20,813 bases of DNA from Candidatus Omnitrophota bacterium. GTDB lineage: Bacteria; Omnitrophota; Gorgyraeia; JABMRN01. A program made the position numbers and the translations under genes. The notes beneath the pieces are model-generated. The model was not told where the DNA came from, ran no database searches, and worked only from the letters and a program-made list of their open reading frames with translations. The stretch is from assembly GCA_028702395.1 (NCBI GenBank), contig JAQVOV010000012.1, positions 1-20,813 on the forward strand. The letters are read 5' to 3'. The first letter of the stretch is position 1. Every line of letters starts with the position of its first letter. This document shows positions 14,267-20,813 of this stretch, piece after piece.

Positions 14267-14285
14267 GGGCGGGGAAACCCCGCCC
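14267..14285. repeat. GC-rich REP-like hairpin before truA
   Basis: GGGCGGGG-AAA-CCCCGCCC (14267-14285), followed by CTAC. The CGCCCCTAC end is shared with the 28-bp palindromes at 3728 and 19239. It occupies the place where the left arm of the neighbouring heptad element would be expected. Confidence 0.85.
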
Positions 14286-14297
14286 CTACAAAGATCT

Positions 14298-14344
14298 TTC
14301 AGGACCATCCACTCTTTTATCTTTTATCTTTCGTCTTTTATCTT
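14298..14344. repeat. One-armed heptad element after asd
   Basis: CTTTCAGGACCATCCACT is followed by CTTTTAT/CTTTTAT/CTTTCGT/CTTTTAT heptads. This is nearly the same half-element as 4772-4808 and 17482-17518, in the same orientation, but no complementary arm is present nearby; a REP hairpin stands there instead. The last heptad ends 14 nt from the asd stop codon. Confidence 0.85.
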
Positions 14345-14357
14345 AATATCACTACTA

Positions 14358-15395
14358 TTAACACTTAATAAGGTACTCTGCTATCTGAATAGCATTAAGT
14401 GCTGCACCTTTTCTAAGGTTATCTGCAACAACCCATAGGTTAAGACCGTTTTTTATTGACTCATCTTCTCTGATCCTGCCAACAAAAGTTGCATCTTTAC
14501 CTTCACAGTCAAGCGGCATAGGATATTTCTTATTAGCAATATCATCTACAAGTATAACACCCGGAGCGGTTTTCAGGATCTCTATTACTTTTTTGACAGT
14601 AAGTTTTTTCTGTGTCTCAATATTTATACTTTCAGAATGTGCATATAATACGGGAACACGCACACAAGTAGCTGTAACTTTTACACTGTCATCATCCAAT
14701 ATCTTCATTGTTTCATTTACCATTTTCATTTCCTCTTTTGTGTATCCGTTATCCATAAAAACATCTATTTGAGGAATTAAATTAAAAAGGATCTGATAAT
14801 TGAAATACTTTATAGTATCATTGCCTATATTGTGTTTTCCTAAACCTACAAATTCATTCCTTTCAGCAATATGTTTTATCTGAAAGCCTAACTCATTTAT
14901 ATTATTTTGTCCGGCACCTGAAACAGCCTGATAAGTTGACACAACTATTCTTTTGATCTTAGCCGCTTTATGTAACGGCGCAAGAGCAACAAGCATTTGT
15001 ATAGTCGAACAATTAGGATTAGCGATTATACCTTTATGCTTTTTTATTGCATGAGGATTCACCTCAGGTACGACCAAAGGGACATTCTTATCCATTCTAA
15101 AAGCACTTGTATTGTCTATACAAATAGCACCTGCTTTAACAGCACTTGGTAAGAATTCAAGACTTCTTGAAGCTCCTGCACTTGATAGAACAATATCAAT
15201 ATCCTTAAATGATCCGTGTGTAAGTTCTTCTACCTTTATTTTCTTGCCTTTAAATTCAAGTTCTTTACCTCGCGATCTTTCTGATGCCAAAAGCCGTAAA
15301 TTCTTTACCGGAAAATTTCTCTCCTCTAATATCGAGATAAGTTTTTCCCCTACTGCTCCGGTTGCACCCATAATAGCTACATTAAATTTTTTCAT
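14358..15395 (-). CDS. asd: Aspartate-semialdehyde dehydrogenase
   Basis: Asd reduces aspartyl phosphate to aspartate semialdehyde with NADPH, the branch point to lysine/diaminopimelate, threonine and methionine. The 345-aa protein has the Rossmann motif GATGAVGEKL (10-19), the catalytic cysteine C129 in NPNCSTIQM, and the conserved STYQAVSGAG. The His region VRVPVLYAHSES and the C-terminal NLRKGAALNAIQIAEYL also fit. A GAGAGGGT ribosome-binding site precedes the ATG. It follows leuD by 37 nt and is likely in the same operon; an acyl-dehydrogenase such as argC is the only close relative and is excluded by these motifs. Confidence 0.96.
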   Translation of the reverse strand: MKKFNVAIMGATGAVGEKLISILEERNFPVKNLRLLASERSRGKELEFKGKKIKVEELTHGSFKDIDIVLSSAGASRSLEFLPSAVKAGAICIDNTSAFRMDKNVPLVVPEVNPHAIKKHKGIIANPNCSTIQMLVALAPLHKAAKIKRIVVSTYQAVSGAGQNNINELGFQIKHIAERNEFVGLGKHNIGNDTIKYFNYQILFNLIPQIDVFMDNGYTKEEMKMVNETMKILDDDSVKVTATCVRVPVLYAHSESINIETQKKLTVKKVIEILKTAPGVILVDDIANKKYPMPLDCEGKDATFVGRIREDESIKNGLNLWVVADNLRKGAALNAIQIAEYLIKC

Positions 15396-15432
15396 ACTAC
15401 CCTCTCATTGTTTGTCTTGTTTAGAAAAATTT

Positions 15433-15990
15433 TCAATGTTTTTTTAGTACCTTTTTTTTAGCAGGAACTTTTTCTTTGACTATATTAACCTTTTGTGTTC
15501 TTTTAAGTTTCTCAGTTACGTAATTCATAAGACCGCCTACCTGTATCATTTTTTGTAAGAATTCAGGATATGGTTCTGTCTTATATTTTTTTCCTGTATC
15601 AAGATCTGTAATAAGCCCTTTAATTGTATCAACTTCTATATTCGCCCCTTGTCTAATATCATTAGAAGCTTCTTTTGAAACTATGACAGGTAATCCAATG
15701 TTAATTACATTTCTATAGAATATCCTGGCAAAACTTTTAGCAATAACACAAGATACTCCTACTGCTTTGATAGAGATCGGAGCATGTTCTCGTGAAGAAC
15801 CACAGCCAAAATTCTCATCAGCAACAATGATATCTCCAGGCTTTACCTTTTTTACAAAGTCAGGGTCAGCATCCATCATACAATACTTTGCGAGTTCTTC
15901 AGGATCCGAAGTATGCAAATATCTTGCCGGAATTATTTCATCTGTATTAATGTCTTTTCCGAATTTATGTGCTTTTCCTCTGCATTTCAT
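15433..15990 (-). CDS. leuD: 3-isopropylmalate dehydratase small subunit
   Basis: LeuD forms the swivel domain that completes the isopropylmalate isomerase active site with LeuC. NTDEIIPARYL (15-25) and ENFGCGSSREHAP (59-71) are the signature motifs. The enzyme body fits the usual ~165 aa; the last ~22 residues form a lysine/valine-rich tail (VPAKKKVLKKH) not normally present, encoded next to the gap with asd. Start codon is 1 nt after the leuC stop, so the two subunits are translated together. The short motif context leaves homoaconitase or methylmalate isomerase as possible substrates for the pair. Confidence 0.94.
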   Translation of the reverse strand: MKCRGKAHKFGKDINTDEIIPARYLHTSDPEELAKYCMMDADPDFVKKVKPGDIIVADENFGCGSSREHAPISIKAVGVSCVIAKSFARIFYRNVINIGLPVIVSKEASNDIRQGANIEVDTIKGLITDLDTGKKYKTEPYPEFLQKMIQVGGLMNYVTEKLKRTQKVNIVKEKVPAKKKVLKKH

Positions 15991-15991
15991 G

Positions 15992-17272
15992 TTATTCCAC
16001 CACTTCCGGGCTAGTTATTTTTCCTTTAATAGCACTTGCTGCAGCAACTGCTGGATTAGAAAGATATACCTCGCTTTTTGGATGCCCCATCCTTCCAACA
16101 AAGTTCCTATTGGTCGTTGCAATAGCTACTTCGCCTTCTCCTAATATTCCAAGATGTCCTCCTAAACAAGGTCCGCAACTTGGAGTTGAAAAAATACCTC
16201 CTGCTTGAATGAATATTTTAGCAAGACCCTCTTTAACCGCATCCAAATATACTTGCTGGGTCGCAGGTAAAACAATAAGTCGTACCCAAGGCTTAATACG
16301 TTTGCCTTTCAGTATTTTTGCAGCTATTCTAAGATCAGATATCCTACCATTAGTACAGGAACCTATAACAACTTGATCAACCTTAACATCTTTGAATTTC
16401 CTTACTGATCTGGCATTACTAGGAAGATGTGGTGCTGAAACAATAGGCTCTATCTTTGAAACATCATATTCTATTACTTGGGAATACCGTGCATCTTTAT
16501 CGCTTTGATACTCCTTGAATGAAGATATTTCAGGTTTATATTTTTTCATTGCCTCTTTTACATACTTACGGGTTATTTCATCAGGTTCAATAATACCATT
16601 TTTTGCCCCTGCTTCTATGGCCATATTGCACATAGACAATCTATCATCCATTGGAAGCTTTCTGATCACCTCACCTGTGAATTCCATTGTCTTATATAAT
16701 GCTCCGTCAACACCTATCTCTCCAATTGTATACAAAATAAGGTCTTTTCCTGTTACCCATTTGGAAAGTTTTCCTTTATATATGAATTTAATTTGTTCCG
16801 GCACTCTAAACCAGCATTCCCCTGTGGCAAAAGCAGCTGCAAGGTCTGTGCTGCCAACACCGCAGGAAAAGGCACCAAGTGCACCATAAGTACAAGTATG
16901 AGAATCTGCACCAATTATTAATTCACCTGGTTTTACAATAGCTCGTTCTGGTAAAAGTGCATGTTCAACACCCATTTTACCTATTTCAAAATAATTAGGA
17001 ATATTGTATTCTTCTGCAAAATCAGCTAAGATCTTTGCTTGATTAGCGCTTTTCATGTCTTTTGCAGGTGTGAAATGATCCGGAATAAGCCCTATTTTTT
17101 TTCTGTCAAAGACTTTTGTGGCTCCTATACGCTTGAATTCATGTATAGCAATAGGTGCAGTAATATCATTTCCTAAACAAAAATCCAATTTAGCGCTTAT
17201 AAATTCACCTGGTGCAATATCTTTTTTATCAGTATGCGCCATTAATATTTTTTCAGTAATAGTGTATCCCAT
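15992..17272 (-). CDS. leuC: 3-isopropylmalate dehydratase large subunit
   Basis: LeuC is the [4Fe-4S] subunit that isomerises 2- to 3-isopropylmalate in leucine synthesis. The three cluster cysteines are C306 (GSCTNGR), C366 and C369 (SCGPCLGG). Other aconitase-family blocks are IGADSHTCTYGALGAFSCGVGS and NRNFVGRMGHP. At 426 aa it belongs to the shorter LeuC type shared with archaea and many deep-branching bacteria, where homologues also act on homocitrate or citramalate, so substrate is not fixed by sequence. AAAGGAAG precedes the ATG. It heads leuC-leuD-asd-truA; leuB, often placed between leuD and asd in other bacteria, is absent here. Confidence 0.94.
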   Translation of the reverse strand: MGYTITEKILMAHTDKKDIAPGEFISAKLDFCLGNDITAPIAIHEFKRIGATKVFDRKKIGLIPDHFTPAKDMKSANQAKILADFAEEYNIPNYFEIGKMGVEHALLPERAIVKPGELIIGADSHTCTYGALGAFSCGVGSTDLAAAFATGECWFRVPEQIKFIYKGKLSKWVTGKDLILYTIGEIGVDGALYKTMEFTGEVIRKLPMDDRLSMCNMAIEAGAKNGIIEPDEITRKYVKEAMKKYKPEISSFKEYQSDKDARYSQVIEYDVSKIEPIVSAPHLPSNARSVRKFKDVKVDQVVIGSCTNGRISDLRIAAKILKGKRIKPWVRLIVLPATQQVYLDAVKEGLAKIFIQAGGIFSTPSCGPCLGGHLGILGEGEVAIATTNRNFVGRMGHPKSEVYLSNPAVAAASAIKGKITSPEVVE

Positions 17273-17293
17273 TTGACTTCCTTTATATGATTT

Positions 17294-17400
17294 AGAAACC
17301 AGAGACCAGAAACGAGAACAGTCTATAACCTGTTATCTTTAAATCAATTTATCCTAGTAACTAATCACTAGTTACTAGTTACCAACCCCTATTAACTCGG
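17294..17400. repeat. Mixed heptad arrays upstream of leuC
   Basis: AGAAACC/AGAGACC/AGAAACG/AGAACAG heptads (17294-17321) have no obvious complementary arm. A separate hairpin CTAGTAACTA (17354-17363) with TAGTTACTAG (17369-17378) is followed by CCCCTATTAACTCGG (17386-17400), the end motif also found at 18101-18114 and, as CCCTATTAGCTCG, at 8714-8726. The rest of the 253-nt gap to greA (17401-17481) shows no gene or promoter I can support. Confidence 0.7.
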
Positions 17401-17481
17401 TTATAGAAAATACCATATTTTGTCTGTCTTGTCTAGAGGAAAATTAAAACTGGTTTGACTGATTTCTAACAATCCTCTTTC

Positions 17482-17518
17482 AGGATCATCCACTCTTTTA
17501 TCTTTTGTCTTTTATCTT
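17482..17518. repeat. Heptad half-element after greA
   Basis: These 37 nt are identical to 4772-4808: the core AGGATCATCCACT followed by CTTTTAT/CTTTTGT/CTTTTAT heptads. The array ends 8 nt from the greA stop codon. No complementary arm was found within the gap. Confidence 0.9.
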
Positions 17519-17525
17519 AGATTTT

Positions 17526-18002
17526 CTATTCATAGCTGAACGAAACTATCTTATAGGTAAGAATTCCTACAGGAACCTGTATTTCAACTATATCTCCTTG
17601 TCCATGCCCTATTAGAGCACTTCCAACAGGAGAAGTAACCGATATTTTACCTTCTTCGAAATTTGACTCTTCAGGCCCAACAAGATCATAAGTTATCTCC
17701 ATATTATCATTAACATCTTCAAGAATAACTTTTGCCCCTATATTGACCTTTGTAATATCAATATTAAGATCTTCTACCATTTGTGCTCTAGAAAGTTGAT
17801 TTTCTAGATCTAATATGCGTTTTTCAATAAATCCTTGTTTTTCTTTTGCAGCATCATATTCTGCATTTTCTCGCAAATCTCCCTTTTCCCTTGCTATTGC
17901 AATTTCTTTCGCAATTTCCCTTCTATCAACTTTTTTCATTTTTTCAAGAAGGTCGATTAATTCTTTATATTTTTTTCTGGTTAAATATACTTTACCACTC
18001 AT
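17526..18002 (-). CDS. greA: Transcription elongation factor GreA
   Basis: GreA enters the RNA polymerase secondary channel and stimulates cleavage of backtracked RNA. The 158-aa length is normal. The coiled-coil N-domain carries the tip motif GDLRENAEYDAA with acidic residues D42 and E45 that coordinate the catalytic magnesium, followed by KEKQGFIEKRI. The C-terminal FKBP-like domain includes VGPEESNFEEGKISVTSPVGSALIG. AAAGGAGAG lies just before the ATG. It lies downstream of the SGNH protein and upstream of leuC, separated by repeat elements on both sides. Confidence 0.97.
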   Translation of the reverse strand: MSGKVYLTRKKYKELIDLLEKMKKVDRREIAKEIAIAREKGDLRENAEYDAAKEKQGFIEKRILDLENQLSRAQMVEDLNIDITKVNIGAKVILEDVNDNMEITYDLVGPEESNFEEGKISVTSPVGSALIGHGQGDIVEIQVPVGILTYKIVSFSYE

Positions 18003-18031
18003 AATTACTCTCCTTTATAGCATGCTCGACA

Positions 18032-18099
18032 TTCGATAATCGAAAATCGGAAATCGAATTGTTTTTTCGTCTTACGATTACCGATTCCCGATTCACGAA
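18032..18099. repeat. Heptad inverted-repeat element between SGNH gene and greA
   Basis: Arms 18032-18057 and 18074-18099 match at about 20 of 26 positions, with AATCGGA/AATCGAA-type heptads. The loop is short (about 16 nt). CTCCTATTAACTCG follows (18100-18113), and the SGNH-protein stop codon (18117-18119) comes 4 nt later. Confidence 0.85.
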
Positions 18100-18116
18100 C
18101 TCCTATTAACTCGATT

Positions 18117-19205
18117 TTAAATATCATACCACTTCTTAAGATAATTGTAAACGACATTTGCCTTAACAGCATTCCCTTTGCCATTCAAATGACATTCATC
18201 ATAAAACAACTCATCATATTTGTCTTTAAATGCTTCGCGCATATCAATGATCTGTACATCAGGATTGTCTTTATAAACCTTTAAAAGTGCCATCAGAAAT
18301 AAACTTTGCTGGACCTTATGACATTGTGATAAAATATCACCAACATTTGCATCCCGAAATCCTGTACCAAAAGGAGGCGTCCAATGCATAGGCTTGATAT
18401 AAGGTTCTAATATGACTATTACTTTTATTTTATTTCTAATACAATACTCGATAGAATCAAACTCTGCTTTGTACATTACCTGCATTCTTTTTTTATTTTC
18501 TTCCAATATATCTTTTTCTGTACCTGTTTTAATATCATATTTCGTATAATCAAAACCCAAGAACAGATCTCCTCCTTTATTAAGTTTCTTTTTCACAAAA
18601 GTCACAAGGGATCTCCTTATACTGCGGAAATTGAATTTCACAAGTGAAATGACATATCTTAATATCGGATTTTCGATATAAGGATTATACGCTTTATCAT
18701 AATCAGGTGTAATATATTCATATTTATTCTCTCCAACCTTTTTAATAACAACCGGAAGATCATTATAACCGTCATGAATAACAACACAACTCGGTTTATA
18801 TTCAGGAAGAATGTTTTTAATAAAATAATTTGTAGTTACTGAATTAACCCCTGAAATACCATAGTTGTATGCTTTTGCTATTTTTTTGCCCTTGTCATTT
18901 TTTTTGCCCATCATACTATCCAAGATATTAGGATAACTATAAACGATCGGCATATTACATCCATTTGTAGTTGATCCCCCTAAACAAAAAACTTTTACTT
19001 CGGCATCTTTTGCATTTGGCAATGGACTTCTTTTAAAAAGATCCACATGTTCAACCAACTTAGGGTTCAAAGAGTAAAAGAATTTTCCGGCATCTTTGTA
19101 ATGAAACCTTAACCCTGTTTCAATGACAAATAATAGAATTAATACCAAAAATATTCCAAAACATAAAGCTGCAATGTTTCCCAAAAAATTTTTACTCATC
19201 TTCAT
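18117..19205 (-). CDS. Membrane-anchored SGNH-fold hydrolase-like protein
   Basis: The 362-aa protein has an N-terminal membrane helix (about residues 8-29) and a large outer domain of the SGNH/GDSL esterase type. Block I is LGGSTTNG with S78 as the presumed nucleophile, block III is GYND with N148, and block V is DECH with H339, giving a plausible Ser-Asp-His catalytic set. YGISG near 115-119 supplies the oxyanion glycine. Such proteins in polysaccharide loci often add or remove O-acetyl groups (AlgX/AlgJ-like acetyltransferases or esterases). The AAAGGT site favours the first ATG over a second two codons later. It lies 95 nt downstream of the radical SAM gene, across two REP-like palindromes. 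Confidence 0.8.
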   Translation of the reverse strand: MKMSKNFLGNIAALCFGIFLVLILLFVIETGLRFHYKDAGKFFYSLNPKLVEHVDLFKRSPLPNAKDAEVKVFCLGGSTTNGCNMPIVYSYPNILDSMMGKKNDKGKKIAKAYNYGISGVNSVTTNYFIKNILPEYKPSCVVIHDGYNDLPVVIKKVGENKYEYITPDYDKAYNPYIENPILRYVISLVKFNFRSIRRSLVTFVKKKLNKGGDLFLGFDYTKYDIKTGTEKDILEENKKRMQVMYKAEFDSIEYCIRNKIKVIVILEPYIKPMHWTPPFGTGFRDANVGDILSQCHKVQQSLFLMALLKVYKDNPDVQIIDMREAFKDKYDELFYDECHLNGKGNAVKANVVYNYLKKWYDI

Positions 19206-19238
19206 TCAATTACCTTTCGTTATTTTCGATATGTTTAG

Positions 19239-19266
19239 GTAGGGGCGTATTGCAATACGCCCCTAC
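19239..19266. repeat. Perfect 28-bp palindrome, copy 2
   Basis: Identical in all 28 bases to the palindrome at 3728-3755, about 15.5 kb away. It sits in the short gap between the radical SAM and SGNH genes. Strict identity between two dispersed copies suggests recent spread or conserved function. Confidence 0.95.
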
Positions 19267-19273
19267 ACTTAAT

Positions 19274-19295
19274 GGGCAGACACATAGGTCTGCCC
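19274..19295. repeat. REP-like hairpin beside the palindrome
   Basis: GGGCAGAC-ACATAG-GTCTGCCC forms an 8-bp stem with a 6-nt loop, followed by CCTACTCTATA as after the first palindrome copy. It ends 5 nt before the radical SAM stop codon at 19301. Similar GGGCAGAC...GTCTGCCC repeats are widespread in bacterial genomes. Confidence 0.85.
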
Positions 19296-19300
19296 CTACT

Positions 19301-20413
19301 CTATATAAAATTCACATGCATGGGTTTAGGGCCTTTCGGCTCAGTCAGAGATATTTCATTATTCTTAACAGCCCATAAAAACTCGTTGACCTTATCCTGC
19401 AAGCAAAGACAACCACAATCTTTTCTTGCATCAAACTCATCTGAACTTAATAACCTCATAACTTCCCAATATCTTTCACTATTAAAAAGTTCTTTAAAAG
19501 ATGTCTGCGCTATATTGCCTATATGAAATTTGCTATATTTATCATTAAAGAGCATCCCGCAAGGAGCCACAAGACCTGAACCTGAAAGCTGCATTATAAA
19601 AGGCGGGCCATAACACTTAGAATAAAGCCTTTTACCTTTGCTTTTTATTTTTGTCCATTTGATCTTAACAAGATAATCATTGGTTGAATGTTTTTCTGCT
19701 TCTTTAAGTATCTTTTCCATTTTATCGTATAAAGAATAATTAACACCTAAAGAACCATTTTCATCATCACTGCAATGTTTTATAACAGTATAATCAACCC
19801 CAAGTTCTTTTCCCACTTTGGCTACAGGGATTATCTGATCACTAAACTCAGGCATAAGTACCATCTGCAAACCAATAGTGACAGAAAGACCTAATTCTTT
19901 TTTTATTTTAACACATTCTTTTATCACTTCCATAACATGATAATAATCTTTATCAGTACAACCATGTATATAGGTATATCTATCTATATCAGAAGCTGAA
20001 ATATTGAATCTTAAATAAGTAAGTGCAGGCAGGATCTCTTTAAGTCTATCTTTTCTTAAAAGCACTCCGTTCGTACCTACTGCCATATCCAGGCCTTTTT
20101 CTTTCCCATGAATTATAGCATCATAGAAATAAGGGGAACAAGTACTTTCTCCGTCACTAACAAGGCTTATAGCTTTCACACCTATATCAGCAGCATCATC
20201 CAGAAATCTGAAGATCACATCTTTTGTCATAGGTTTAGACTGGTTTTCCTGAAGAGTACTATAACAATATATACATTTGTATGTACAAGCTCTGGTAAGT
20301 GCAATATCCATAGTTATAGGTGCTATCCTTTCACCTCTTAACCATGCAGCTACTCTATCTTGATGCCATAAAAGCTTATGGCCATCAAGTACATAATTAT
20401 GTTTTAGGTCCAT
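19301..20413 (-). CDS. Radical SAM protein with SPASM domain
   Basis: This 370-aa enzyme has the radical SAM cluster motif C43-x3-C47-x2-C50 in RACTYKCIYCYS, preceded by PITMDIALT. SDGEST (86-91) matches the SAM-binding GGE-like loop. The C-terminal SPASM region holds C267, C285 and C333/C335/C337, enough to bind one or more auxiliary iron-sulfur clusters, with HIGNI and SFKELFNSERYWEVMR typical of the family. The substrate is unknown. SPASM enzymes modify peptides, carbohydrates or enzyme active sites. Its start overlaps the end of the FAD-oxidoreductase gene by 17 nt, indicating one operon, which points to a shared pathway, perhaps surface sugar or lipid synthesis. GGAG precedes the ATG. 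It is about 12 kb from the small peptide genes, so a link with those is not implied. Confidence 0.88.
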   Translation of the reverse strand: MDLKHNYVLDGHKLLWHQDRVAAWLRGERIAPITMDIALTRACTYKCIYCYSTLQENQSKPMTKDVIFRFLDDAADIGVKAISLVSDGESTCSPYFYDAIIHGKEKGLDMAVGTNGVLLRKDRLKEILPALTYLRFNISASDIDRYTYIHGCTDKDYYHVMEVIKECVKIKKELGLSVTIGLQMVLMPEFSDQIIPVAKVGKELGVDYTVIKHCSDDENGSLGVNYSLYDKMEKILKEAEKHSTNDYLVKIKWTKIKSKGKRLYSKCYGPPFIMQLSGSGLVAPCGMLFNDKYSKFHIGNIAQTSFKELFNSERYWEVMRLLSSDEFDARKDCGCLCLQDKVNEFLWAVKNNEISLTEPKGPKPMHVNFI

Positions 20414-20813
20414 CTTTTTGCTCCAAATAATCCTGCTCTATATTAATATTCCAAATATTATCTTTATCTGTTTTGCCTGAAACAATGTTCTTTACTGCTG
20501 CCTTTGCAGAAAGAATAGCATGATCCATGTTGTTATATCTGTGCATACCATTTCTTCCTATTAAAAAAAGATTAGGGATTGTATCAACAAACTCTTTTAT
20601 CTTATAAAAATCCTTGTATGTTCCTGCGTAAACTGGATATGTATTTTCCATTTTCACAACTATACTATCCAAGACATCTTCTCTACTTGAAAAACCTATT
20701 TTTTCTAATTCTGATATAGCCATAAGCTTAAACTCATCTTCTGGCATATTCCATAACCTATCATTTTTTGTACAAAAATATTCTAAACCTACCCAATAAT
20801 TGTTTTTATCCTT
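20397..20813 (-). CDS. FAD-dependent oxidoreductase / UDP-galactopyranose mutase-like, C-terminal part
   Basis: Only the last 138 codons lie in the window; the frame is open to the right edge and the true start is outside. WVGLEYFCTKNDRLWNM, then MPEDEFKLMAISELEKIG, TYPVYAGTY and IPNLFLIGRNGMHRYNNMDHA are blocks of an amine-oxidase-like FAD protein family related to protoporphyrinogen oxidase and UDP-galactopyranose mutase. RNGMHRYNNxDH is particularly typical of the versions found in polysaccharide or lipid-sugar clusters. It overlaps the radical SAM gene by 17 nt. The N-terminal FAD-binding GxGxxG is not in view, so function within the family is not decided. Confidence 0.82.
   Translation of the reverse strand, partial: KDKNNYWVGLEYFCTKNDRLWNMPEDEFKLMAISELEKIGFSSREDVLDSIVVKMENTYPVYAGTYKDFYKIKEFVDTIPNLFLIGRNGMHRYNNMDHAILSAKAAVKNIVSGKTDKDNIWNINIEQDYLEQKDGPKT

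Noticed and set aside
14234..14308. A 25-codon N-terminal extension of TruA
   Set aside because: It translates a GC-rich REP hairpin; the internal ATG gives the conserved TruA beginning.
16515..16889. A 124-codon plus-strand open frame inside leuC
   Set aside because: It is the antisense shadow of a well-supported leuC; no independent coding evidence.
78..18114. Heptad arrays considered as CRISPR arrays or simple microsatellites
   Set aside because: There are no regular spacers or long identical repeats, so not CRISPR; the degeneracy, complementary arms and shared core are not explained by plain slippage.

Overview
The window is AT-rich bacterial chromosome, almost entirely protein-coding, with short ribosome-binding sites and sigma70-type promoters. 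No rRNA, tRNA, transposase, integrase or CRISPR array was seen. Housekeeping genes (arginine, leucine and aspartate-family biosynthesis, rplM-rpsI, greA, truA) are mixed with genes typical of uncultured lineages: an Smr protein, an SGNH-fold membrane protein, a radical SAM/SPASM protein and small cysteine-containing peptides. The gene mix and the peptide style would fit an uncultured phylum such as Omnitrophota. That is an impression, not a demonstration, because no marker comparison was possible.

Layout. 1-3442 (minus strand) is argC-argJ-argB-argD(start), driven by a near-consensus promoter at 3677-3705. 3728-4932 holds a perfect 28-bp palindrome, a strong hairpin terminator and the rplM-rpsI operon with its own promoter. 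5060-7495 is an accessory island: two related small cysteine peptides (5201-5446 and 6912-7130, minus), one intact (7238-7495) and two broken (5060-5182, 5613-5720) copies of an unrecognised 85-aa gene, and between them an opposing SAM methyltransferase with an N-terminal zinc-ribbon (5801-6871, plus). 7562-10968 (minus) carries an EamA-type transporter, a stand-alone Smr protein and a secreted glycosidase-like TIM-barrel protein. 11051-13390 (plus) encodes a membrane protein that appears to join a transglutaminase-like domain to an isoprenylcysteine-methyltransferase-like C-terminus. 13499-18002 (minus) is leuC-leuD-asd-truA with greA upstream. 18117-20813 (minus) is an SGNH membrane protein, a radical SAM/SPASM protein and the 3' part of a FAD-dependent oxidoreductase.

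The most striking structure lies between the genes. Nearly every gap longer than about 60 bp holds an element made of degenerate heptanucleotide tandem repeats (hexads in one case). These are commonly arranged as two mutually complementary arms around a loop that often carries a conserved core resembling AGRACSWTCCACT. Arm sequence differs completely between elements, yet left and right arms match within each element. In one case perfect 25-bp arms start exactly at the stop codons of two convergent genes. In others the element supplies the last codons of a gene, sits in an mRNA leader just before a start codon, or creates a false N-terminal extension. The second candidate system is the duplicated peptide/85-aa-ORF cassette, whose downstream relic shares 95 identical nucleotides with the intact copy.
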